Origin: an uncultured Fimbriimonadales bacterium | Lineage (GTDB): Bacteria > Armatimonadota > Fimbriimonadia > Fimbriimonadales > GBS-DC | DNA length: 5,501 nt | Reading direction: 5' to 3' | Assembly: GCA_937925775.1 (NCBI GenBank) | Contig: CALAMM010000019.1 | Span: forward strand, 1-5,501 | Shown: positions 1 through 5,220 of the stretch, in pieces | Position numbering within the stretch: the first letter of the stretch is position 1 | Layout of the letters: each line of letters begins with the position of its first letter | Notes under the pieces: generated by a model | The model's database searches: none | What the model saw: only the letters and a program-made list of their open reading frames with translations | What the model was told of the DNA's origin: nothing | Position numbers and translations under genes: made by a program

Positions 1-2
1 GG

Positions 3-83
3 TACGGCGTGCATCTGCGCAAGCGCGGTGCGGACAACTTCGAGTGCCCGCCGCTGGGGCCCGATATCTATCTCAGCGGTTAG
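3..83 (+). CDS. 3' end of an unidentified protein gene
   Basis: An open frame runs in from the left edge and gives 26 residues ending in DIYLSG before a TAG stop. The short tail (YGVHLRKRGADNF, then ECPPLGP) has no motif I recognise, so no function is offered. That this is a real gene is inferred from its good high-GC codon use and from the hairpins that begin three bases after the stop, as expected at a transcript end. It converges on the minus-strand gene ending at 292. Too little is visible to exclude a chance open frame. Confidence 0.5.
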   Translation, partial: YGVHLRKRGADNFECPPLGPDIYLSG

Positions 84-85
84 TC

Positions 86-102
86 GCTTGGCTTGTCCAA
101 GC
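86..102 (+). terminator. short hairpin just after the stop codon
   Basis: GCTTGG (86-91) and CCAAGC (97-102) form a perfect 6-bp stem around a 5-base loop, starting 3 bases after the TAG at 81-83. There is no T-run after it, so a classical intrinsic terminator is not established. It may act together with the stronger hairpin at 114-141. Confidence 0.35.
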
Positions 103-113
103 ACAGATTCGTA

Positions 114-141
114 GGTACGACGGCGGGGACGCCGTCGTACC
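114..141. repeat. perfect 12-bp inverted repeat, possible terminator stem
   Basis: GGTACGACGGCG (114-125) and CGCCGTCGTACC (130-141) are exact reverse complements around the loop GGGA. The stem is long and GC-rich and lies in the space between two convergent genes, so it could end transcription from either side. It is followed by GTATTTAAAT rather than a proper T-run. Such perfect stems in convergent spacers are often dispersed palindromic repeats, so a repeat-family copy is the alternative. Confidence 0.6.
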
Positions 142-151
142 GTATTTAAAT

Positions 152-283
152 CCAGGTTGCTCCCCAATGCTTTTGAGCGGGCGAGATTCCTCGCTCTGCT
201 CGGAATGACAAAGCCGTTTTTCGCGAAATAACCCCGTCATTCCGAGCCGAAGGCGAGGAATCTCATCGTAGGGAGCAACTTGG
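152..283. repeat. palindromic MITE-like or REP-like element of about 130 bp
   Basis: The outer arms CCAGGTTGCTCCC (152-164) and the reverse complement of 271-283 (CCAAGTTGCTCCC) match at 12 of 13 bases. Inside are two inverted copies of one unit, 183-209 and 236-264. Each reads GAGATTCCTCG, then a few variable bases, then GCTCGGAATGAC. The centre is a perfect palindrome, TTTCGCGAAA (219-228). The inner copies share its centre, while the outer arms are offset by about 6 bases, as if about 12 bases had been gained on the left side. No ORF or transposase is inside. The layout fits a non-autonomous mobile repeat (MITE or REP pair) in a convergent spacer, where the RNA would fold into a long hairpin. 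Copy number cannot be judged here. Confidence 0.65.
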
Positions 284-291
284 GTTAACGC

Positions 292-1131
292 CTATTTCGG
301 CGTCGGGGGCAGCTCCCCGCGCTGAACAAGAAGCGAGTAATCGTCGAACAGTCGATACATGCGCTGTTGATCGCCGAATACGACGCGCAGATGCCACGAG
401 CGTACGCAGCAGACCTCTCGGAGTAGTCCCTGCTCGACGATTTTCTCATGCTCATAGCCGACTGCCTTATACAGTTCATCCCATATTCGTAAAGCGGTCT
501 CGATGTCTTTGGCGTCATGCGCTTTGGTGGAGGGCAGCCGAAACAGGTGGGTGGGTTCTTCGCAGCTCTGGAGGCTCAGGCTGCCCTGAGGGGCGGCGTC
601 GCTCCAGAACGCAGGCGTGCGCGCAGGGTCGCCGAGACCCCAGAGGGCGTAAACCGCCCGTCGCGCCTTAGGCGAGAGAGCGGCAAGCGGAATTGTCTGT
701 CCGTTCGCCAACGCTCGACGCTGCGACGCGCTCAACGCGCCCCATGCGTCAAACGCTTCGGGACGCTCAAAGAGCGGTTTCAGCGACGCCAATGTGTAAA
801 GCAAGCCGTGATGAAGCTTGGGCAGCCCCAGCAGTTGATTCTGCAGGATGTAAGGGGTGGGCAGTTCGCCGCTATAGACCAGCCCGTGCGTCATTCCGTA
901 TTGCGCCAGATACACGAAAAGCGGATAGCCCAATCCCGTCGGCGCGTGGTCGCCCATCTCTGCAAGGTCGTGAACGGTTAGGACGCCGCGCCGATGCGGC
1001 TTGAAGAACCAACGCGCGAGCGCATCTGGCGGAACATCGCGCTGACGCGCCGCCGCGCGGTCTCTATGGCGCATAATCACCCATTCGTTCTCCGAGAGCC
1101 ACTCGTAGCCCGCGACCGCAAGGGTACGCAC
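292..1131 (-). CDS. 3' part of a frameshifted secreted-protein gene
   Basis: This frame gives 279 residues from a GTG at 1131 to TAG at 292-294, ending in GELPPTPK. It has no ribosome site before the GTG, no signal peptide of its own and no domain I recognise. Without a start codon the frame stays open upstream to a stop at 1162-1164, so it overlaps the end of the preceding gene's frame by about 85 bases. It reads as the natural continuation of that gene: joining the frames near 1138 gives YLA-QFVRTLAVAGYEW with no junk residues, whereas the upstream frame ends in a low-quality arginine- and serine-rich tail. I infer it is the C-terminal 280 or so residues of one protein of about 660 residues. 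A separate, weakly translated gene is the less likely alternative. Confidence 0.6.
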   Translation of the reverse strand: MRTLAVAGYEWLSENEWVIMRHRDRAAARQRDVPPDALARWFFKPHRRGVLTVHDLAEMGDHAPTGLGYPLFVYLAQYGMTHGLVYSGELPTPYILQNQLLGLPKLHHGLLYTLASLKPLFERPEAFDAWGALSASQRRALANGQTIPLAALSPKARRAVYALWGLGDPARTPAFWSDAAPQGSLSLQSCEEPTHLFRLPSTKAHDAKDIETALRIWDELYKAVGYEHEKIVEQGLLREVCCVRSWHLRVVFGDQQRMYRLFDDYSLLVQRGELPPTPK

Positions 1132-2273
1132 GAACTGGCGAGATAGGACGACAGGATGAAATCAGGTCTCCAGTAAAACTCCGCTGCGAACGGCTTGCCC
1201 GCCGCCTCCGCCGCTTGCAGAATCCACAGGGCTCCAGTGCTGAACCAGTCGCCGTCCAACGGCGGCGCATCGGGCGGGCGCGCCAGCGACTCGCCTGCCC
1301 GCAACGGGCGACGGATGGGGTTACCCGCCTCGTCCACTGACTCCTGCAGGTCGTCGGGGAAGACCACCTGCGCCCATGGGTGCTTCGGGGGCACGCGCGC
1401 GTTGCCGTCTTCGTCTTCGTAGCCTTCTGGAATCGGCTCATGCCCGTCGGGGGTATAGGTCTGCCCGTAGACCAGCGCGCCGTTGTAGAACAGCCCCAGT
1501 GCGCACTCGAGCGTGTCCGTCGCAGGGTCAAACGAGAGGCGCAGGCGAATCTCATCACTGGCATCAAATGCTTCGCCCAACACACTGCCATAGTATTCCG
1601 ACAGTTCCATATCGCCTTTCGGCGTGGAGAGTACTTCTGCGAGGTAGCCAATCTCGTCTTCGAGGCGCGGCTTCCACTGCGTCAACCACTGGGGGTCAAA
1701 GCGCGGGTCGGCGCGGCTGCTGAACTCCAGCGTTTTGCCCGCGCGCAGGGCGTTTAGCTCTGTCTCGGTGAGGCGTTCGAGAAATCGCAGGGGAGCGCGG
1801 CGTTGTGATTCGATGGTCAGGAAGCGAACGCGCTCTGCCTCGTCTATTTCATCGGGCAGGGCGAGGTCGTCAGGTTGGTAAAGTGACCGTAGTCGTTCAC
1901 GCAGGTTCTGAGCGCGCTGGTTAGTGGGGCGCTGTAAGGGCAGCGGGCGGAGAGTGTAGCGGGGCGGTCTACTCTCGTCGGCTTGCCACTCCGCCCCGAA
2001 CGCCGTCGCGAGATGGGTCATCACCTCGCGCAGGCTGCGTTCAGGCGCGTAGAGAATCGCGCGTCGCGGGGCGAGTTCCTTGTCGGCGCGCAGGGCGACG
2101 CCTGTTTGCGTCTCGATTTGCTGGAATAATCGGTTCAGGGGCGTCCCCGCCTCGCGCAGGGTCAGCTTCTGATCGAGGCGCGAATCGGCTTGCAGGTTGG
2201 CGGGCTGCGCCGCGCCTGTTAGCAACGCTGCACCCACTATGAAGATTAAGCCCATGCCCCGTAAAGTGCGCAT
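1077..2273 (-). CDS. secreted STN-domain-like protein, 5' part of a frameshifted gene
   Basis: The frame gives 398 residues. The start chosen is ATG at 2273 rather than the TTG at 2303: the protein then opens with a clean signal peptide (MRTLRGMG, then hydrophobic LIFIVGAALLTGAA), and the TTG lies upstream of the likely -10 box. Residues of about 33-99 resemble an STN-like domain (the short N-terminal domain of secretins and TonB receptors), with the pattern LTLREAGTPLNRLFQQIE, TGVAL, LREVMTHLATAFGAEW and YTLRPL. The rest is an unrecognised acidic region. The last 20 or so residues after FILSSYLA (arginine/serine-rich, ending RRTNG) look like out-of-frame translation, and the true continuation is in the neighbouring frame down to 292. 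Export to the periplasm or outside is likely; the molecular function is unknown. A single-base deletion or a sequencing error near 1138 would explain the break. Confidence 0.75.
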   Translation of the reverse strand: MRTLRGMGLIFIVGAALLTGAAQPANLQADSRLDQKLTLREAGTPLNRLFQQIETQTGVALRADKELAPRRAILYAPERSLREVMTHLATAFGAEWQADESRPPRYTLRPLPLQRPTNQRAQNLRERLRSLYQPDDLALPDEIDEAERVRFLTIESQRRAPLRFLERLTETELNALRAGKTLEFSSRADPRFDPQWLTQWKPRLEDEIGYLAEVLSTPKGDMELSEYYGSVLGEAFDASDEIRLRLSFDPATDTLECALGLFYNGALVYGQTYTPDGHEPIPEGYEDEDGNARVPPKHPWAQVVFPDDLQESVDEAGNPIRRPLRAGESLARPPDAPPLDGDWFSTGALWILQAAEAAGKPFAAEFYWRPDFILSSYLASSCVPLRSRATSGSRRTNG

Positions 2274-2290
2274 CGCTTGTCCCCGAAGCT

Positions 2291-2303
2291 GATTGTACCC
2301 CAA
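2291..2303. repeat. 13-bp direct repeat, left copy, at the R-M cassette border
   Basis: GATTGTACCCCAA here matches GATTATACCCCAA at 5093-5105 at 12 of 13 bases, in the same orientation. The two copies bracket the R-M genes. Each also contains the -10 box of a minus-strand gene, so they may be a shared promoter motif rather than an insertion scar. Confidence 0.4.
2292..2297 (-). promoter_or_regulatory. -10 box (TACAAT) of the STN-domain gene
   Basis: On the minus strand the sequence reads TTTTGGGGTACAATCAG. TACAAT matches the TATAAT consensus at five of six bases. The start of transcription would fall near 2285, leaving a leader of about 12 bases before ATG 2273 with a weak GGGGA ribosome site (2280-2284). 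No good -35 is seen. The same TTGGGGTAyAATC core precedes the restriction gene at 5093-5105. Confidence 0.5.
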
Positions 2304-2321
2304 AACCCATTTAGCTAATGG
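2302..2321 (-). terminator. weak hairpin plus T4 after the methyltransferase gene
   Basis: Reading the minus strand after the TAA at 2331, CCATT and AATGG form a 5-bp stem around AGCTA, followed by GGTTTT. Stem and T-run are both minimal. It could be a weak terminator of the R-M operon, or an inverted repeat that overlaps the -35 zone of the next gene's promoter. Confidence 0.2.
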
Positions 2322-2330
2322 TCGATAGGC

Positions 2331-4070
2331 TTATTCAGAGAAGAGACTAATCTGCTGGTTTTGCTGCATCGTGGGGGGGAGTTCGGACATCCCTGTCGTA
2401 CGTGCGGCAGCGCAGACCTCGCCCCAGCTTATAAAATACTGGTCATATAGCTCAATAGGAAACCGTCCCATCTGAGCGACATCTTCGCGAGTGGGCAAGC
2501 GTCCTAACAACTGAGCAATTCGTTTTACTTCTAGTTGAAGCGTTTTCTTGCTCACAAGATACTTCTGCTTTCGCAGTCGCGGAACAGGACTGTTTTTGGC
2601 TTCGGGCACCTCGGCTCGATTCGCAAACGGATTTCCTCCAGCCGAAAGAATCTGATGTCGCTGCAGCGCGATAGCGTGATACTTCTCAGAAATTTCAATC
2701 CCGATAAACTGTCGTCCCAGCTGTTGTGCAGCGAGCGTTGTCGTGCCCACGCCGTTGAAGCAATCCAGCACAACCTCGCCTGGGTAGGTGAAGACTGCTA
2801 TGAGCCGATGCATCAAAGCGGGCGGCAATTGGCAGGGATGATCTACACGGCGCGAGTTATGCTTCAGGCGATGGATATCGTACCATAGGTCGGTCAAAGC
2901 GCCTCGGTCGTGGATTCCCTTCAGCCGACGACGCAACTGACACTGCGGACGCAGACAAAAATTCTCAGCCAGAGGTTCGAGAAATTGGCTCTCCTGAATG
3001 TTCAAGTAAGCGGGTAATGTACGTGGTTCCCCCTTTGAAAAACACAAAATGGCGTAGTGTGCAGGCATAATCATCCTGACGGGAAAACTTAGCGCATCCC
3101 AGACAATCCAGTTCTGAAACTGAAGTCTGTTCTGCAGGAATTGAAAGTGTCGTACCGCCCACAGAGGGATATTCAGCACTGCCAGCGTGCGCCCTGGCTT
3201 CAACACGCGGGCTAATTCGGCAAGCCACTGATCACACCACTCAAAGTACTCGCGTGAATCCACATCGTCATTCCAATGATCGTACTTTTTACGCAGATTG
3301 TAGGGCGGATCGGCAAAGCAGAAGTCAATCGAATTATCAGGAAGGCTGCGCAACGAATCAATACAGTCGCCTTGCACAAGCTGCGAGGTGAGATCGACCT
3401 CTGCAGGCAAATAGTCGGCAAAAAGAGTCTCGTGTATCGCGGAAGCCTCGGAAACGACGAAGGGAAAATCCGATGTTTCGATTAGATACAGGCGGCGATA
3501 GGGAGACAAACCGAACAGGTCGCGCAGCCTGTCAACCACTGGTTGAATACCTGAACGAGAGTAAAAGTCAATTTCTATGTCACGCCAGACATCCGACATA
3601 AGCGTCCCGTACTCGTGGTAAACATGCTTTTTGCCGCCGTAATCCTTCGTGGTGCGACCGCAGGCGGGACAATAAGTGTAGCCAATCCGTGTTTTCGTGT
3701 GTTTTAGTGATCCCCGATAGCGCGACAACACAAGCAGCGCAGCGTGCTGGCTCGGTAATCGTGTTGGCGAAGAGGGACAAACTACTGGAGTCTTCACAGC
3801 AACCCAGAGCTGGAACTTAAGTGTTGTCTCAAGATAGGGCAACAATCGCACAGCCTGAGCCGGCGTCGTAAGGACACATACGATCGACTCAGAATGCAGG
3901 GCGGCGCTGAACTCTCGAATCGCATCGTAATCGTAGAGAGGCAGTTCATTTGGAAGCCAGAGCAGGAATACCGCAGGTTCTTTGTATGATACGGAACACA
4001 GCTGTCCTACTGCGTCTATCGATTGTAACTCAACAGAGAGAGGAAACGCATTCTCACTCCAGTGCGCCAT
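2331..4070 (-). CDS. beta-class DNA adenine methyltransferase with degenerate N-terminal copy
   Basis: Predicted to transfer a methyl group from SAM to adenine N6 at the R-M recognition site, protecting host DNA. The protein is 579 residues from ATG 4070, which sits 6 bases after GGAGG; ATG 4073 and TTG 4076 are in frame but too close to it. The C-terminal half holds motif IV DPPY (254-257), the motif X region HPCQLP (411-416) and the SAM-binding FNGVGTT (438-444) followed by FIGIEI. DPPY before FxGxG is the beta-class order, and DPPY favours m6A over N4-methylcytosine. Residues of about 33-200 look like a second, decayed copy of the same fold, with WLPNE where DPPY should be. This half contains CPAC (134-137) and HVYH (149-152), possibly a zinc site. 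The tail (512-560; LGRLPTREDV, FISWGEVCAAARTTGM) resembles the homing-endonuclease-associated repeat, a probable DNA-binding unit. The gene overlaps the upstream nuclease gene's stop or abuts it, depending on start. Confidence 0.9.
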   Translation of the reverse strand: MAHWSENAFPLSVELQSIDAVGQLCSVSYKEPAVFLLWLPNELPLYDYDAIREFSAALHSESIVCVLTTPAQAVRLLPYLETTLKFQLWVAVKTPVVCPSSPTRLPSQHAALLVLSRYRGSLKHTKTRIGYTYCPACGRTTKDYGGKKHVYHEYGTLMSDVWRDIEIDFYSRSGIQPVVDRLRDLFGLSPYRRLYLIETSDFPFVVSEASAIHETLFADYLPAEVDLTSQLVQGDCIDSLRSLPDNSIDFCFADPPYNLRKKYDHWNDDVDSREYFEWCDQWLAELARVLKPGRTLAVLNIPLWAVRHFQFLQNRLQFQNWIVWDALSFPVRMIMPAHYAILCFSKGEPRTLPAYLNIQESQFLEPLAENFCLRPQCQLRRRLKGIHDRGALTDLWYDIHRLKHNSRRVDHPCQLPPALMHRLIAVFTYPGEVVLDCFNGVGTTTLAAQQLGRQFIGIEISEKYHAIALQRHQILSAGGNPFANRAEVPEAKNSPVPRLRKQKYLVSKKTLQLEVKRIAQLLGRLPTREDVAQMGRFPIELYDQYFISWGEVCAAARTTGMSELPPTMQQNQQISLFSE

Positions 4071-4072
4071 CA

Positions 4073-5086
4073 TCAACCTCCGTGTTCCTGCAGGAATTCA
4101 ACGAGTCGTTCCAGCTCGCTGGGCGAAAAGGCAACTGCGCAGTCGCTGTACTCGCAGATTGTTTTGAGCGCCTGTTTGCGCTCGAAATTCCCTGCGCCGT
4201 CTATGATATAGGCAATTTTATGCCCCCTCTCATAGAGCTTCTCATATCGACTTTGCGCTTGACCAGCTTTGCGCTCAATGACACTGTTAGTCGTCACTTG
4301 AAATGAGACCTCGATAGCGAAGTATCGCTGGTGGGGAGAAATCGCCACAATGTCGAAAGTGATTTCACGCCCATCGGAGGTCTGGGAAATGTCGGGAATC
4401 CGTTGCTGTGATAGATCCCATCCCTCGCCTAACCTTTTCTTAAGGAACTCGCGTACATACCATTGCGCTTCATGACCCAACTCATTTGCGGAAGCCCCTT
4501 TCAGGATAGGGCTAACAAGGATATATCGCTGCATAACGAATCGCTCAAGCTCGGCTCGGTTCCCCAGCAGCAATCCTACTGTGCAGCGGTCTTGAATGCC
4601 TTCAGGGAGTGTGAAGTCGCTGGCAAGACCCGCGTAGAACAACAGCATAACAACATCCTCAATTTCGGGAGTAAGCGGAGCTGGTTTCAGCGCATAGCGG
4701 GTGGAAATCCGTAGAGAGGAGTTGCTTACCTGTCGTTTGTGAATGGATTTGATCAAGTAAGAACAAGCACATCCTCTCCAGTTGAAAGAGATCGATGCTT
4801 GATCAAGCGGCGTCAGTCGCTTGAGAATCTCGCCGCCAACATCGGCGAGTATCATCAGGTGCTTCAAAAAGAGGTTCGCTGGCAGAGAGGTCTCCCCCAA
4901 GACACGCACCCAGCTATCGTATTCCCTGTTCGCGATGGACAGAATGGAGAGAAAGGTCTCCTGTGTTTCCAGCAACAGCGATACGAGTTGAGAAGTATCG
5001 GCTCGCCGCCCCTGAAGCAACTCACGGGGCCAGTAGAGGCTGGCGTGGCTTAGCAGTTGGTCAGGGGTACGCCGATAGCTCGCCAT
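4073..5086 (-). CDS. predicted type II restriction endonuclease, PD-(D/E)XK-like
   Basis: A 337-residue protein from ATG 5086, predicted to cut unmodified DNA at the site methylated by its partner. The N-terminal 190 residues are helical-looking with no motif I can name. The C-terminal part fits a PD-(D/E)XK nuclease fold: a helix with Glu206 (GHEAQWYVREFLKKRLGEGW), then ITFDIVAIS with Asp245, then FAIEVSFQ with Glu259, then the helix VIERKAGQAQSRYEKL with Lys273. It ends with a strand (IAYIID) and a conserved-looking tail (YSDCAVAFSP). Serine 261 stands where the motif lysine is usual; Gln263 or Lys273 may take its role. No signal peptide or membrane segment is seen. The best context evidence is the overlap with a DNA methyltransferase gene on the same strand. 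I cannot assign a named enzyme family or recognition site. It could be another nuclease-fold protein, but a restriction enzyme is the simplest reading. Confidence 0.75.
   Translation of the reverse strand: MASYRRTPDQLLSHASLYWPRELLQGRRADTSQLVSLLLETQETFLSILSIANREYDSWVRVLGETSLPANLFLKHLMILADVGGEILKRLTPLDQASISFNWRGCACSYLIKSIHKRQVSNSSLRISTRYALKPAPLTPEIEDVVMLLFYAGLASDFTLPEGIQDRCTVGLLLGNRAELERFVMQRYILVSPILKGASANELGHEAQWYVREFLKKRLGEGWDLSQQRIPDISQTSDGREITFDIVAISPHQRYFAIEVSFQVTTNSVIERKAGQAQSRYEKLYERGHKIAYIIDGAGNFERKQALKTICEYSDCAVAFSPSELERLVEFLQEHGG
4077..4081 (-). promoter_or_regulatory. strong ribosome binding site GGAGG of the methyltransferase gene
   Basis: GGAGG is followed by TTGATGATGG on the minus strand. 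Spacing is 0 to TTG 4076, 3 to ATG 4073 and 6 to ATG 4070, so ATG 4070 is the best start. The site lies inside the last codons of the nuclease gene, whose TGA stop (4073-4075) overlaps ATG 4073, so translation of the two genes is probably coupled. Confidence 0.75.
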
Positions 5087-5092
5087 ACTACA

Positions 5093-5105
5093 GATTATAC
5101 CCCAA
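5093..5105. repeat. 13-bp direct repeat, right copy, at the R-M cassette border
   Basis: GATTATACCCCAA is the partner of the copy at 2291-2303 and lies 7 bases beyond the start of the restriction gene. It includes the perfect -10 box. It could be a promoter motif of this organism or a trace of how the cassette was inserted. Confidence 0.4.
5094..5099 (-). promoter_or_regulatory. perfect -10 box (TATAAT) giving a leaderless restriction-gene mRNA
   Basis: On the minus strand the sequence is TTGGGGTATAATCTGTAGTATGG. TATAAT ends 7 bases before the ATG at 5086, so transcription should start at or within a base or two of the start codon. No Shine-Dalgarno sequence fits in the gap. The -35 region is weak. 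A leaderless transcript is inferred. The position also overlaps the region upstream of secA on the other strand. Confidence 0.65.
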
Positions 5106-5109
5106 TGCG

Positions 5110-5220
5110 ATGGTAGCCCCCATATACATACTCATAGCGTCTTTTATCGGCGCGCTAACGCTGTGTTGGATTCCCCGACAATCAGGTATCATGTACCTTG
5201 CCTCAACACGGAGGACATGA
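5110..5220 (+). CDS. possible 36-residue hydrophobic leader peptide overlapping secA
   Basis: An ATG at 5110 opens a frame that ends in TGA at 5218-5220, overlapping the first secA ATG by the ATGA pattern. The peptide has a hydrophobic stretch (APIYILIASFIGALTLCW) then WIPRQSGI. The W-I-x4-G-I spacing equals that in the arrest motif of E. coli SecM, which controls secA, but the SecM RAGP ending is absent and no ribosome site precedes the ATG. A likely secA promoter lies inside this frame, which would remove the ORF from the mRNA. The frame may therefore be accidental. Confidence 0.2.
   Translation: MVAPIYILIASFIGALTLCWIPRQSGIMYLASTRRT
5166..5192 (+). promoter_or_regulatory. possible secA promoter (TTGGAT, 15 bases, TATCAT)
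   Basis: TATCAT (5187-5192) matches the -10 consensus at five of six bases. TTGGAT (5166-5171) is a partial -35 with a short 15-base spacer. The transcript would begin near 5199, about 20 bases before the SecA start and just ahead of GGAGG, a normal leader length. The -35 match is poor. Confidence 0.4.
5210..5214 (+). promoter_or_regulatory. ribosome binding site GGAGG of secA
   Basis: GGAGG is followed by AC and then ATGATG. Spacing is 2 bases to the first ATG (5217) and 5 bases to the second (5220), so the second ATG is the preferred start. Confidence 0.75.

Noticed and set aside
152..283. CRISPR array
   Set aside because: Only two units, inverted rather than direct, and no regular spacers.
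517..981. Plus-strand open frame of 154 codons
   Set aside because: It lies opposite the minus-strand frame 292-1131, is arginine-rich with no motif, and has no ribosome site. It is a GC-rich antisense shadow.
1130..1150. Programmed -1 ribosomal frameshift
   Set aside because: No X-XXY-YYZ heptamer and no obvious downstream stem; a plain one-base deletion explains it better.
1064..1651. Minus-strand frame of 195 codons overlapping the STN gene
   Set aside because: Out-of-frame reading rich in R, S and T. It does not contain the continuation seen after the frameshift.
1380..1757. Plus-strand open frames of 115-125 codons
   Set aside because: Opposite the STN-domain gene; composition is dominated by antisense of its codons.
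3301..3330. N4-cytosine methyltransferase activity
   Set aside because: Motif IV is DPPY rather than SPPY, which favours adenine N6, though motif alone is not proof.
3950..4306. Plus-strand frame of 118 codons across the R-M gene junction
   Set aside because: Fully antisense to two well-supported genes, with no ribosome site or recognisable motif.
4073..5086. A type I or type III R-M system, or a controller protein gene
   Set aside because: No helicase motifs, specificity subunit or small helix-turn-helix gene is visible; the two-gene layout fits type II.
5101..5216. Riboswitch or structured RNA leader upstream of secA
   Set aside because: Only short, weak pairings are visible and no known aptamer pattern is recognised.
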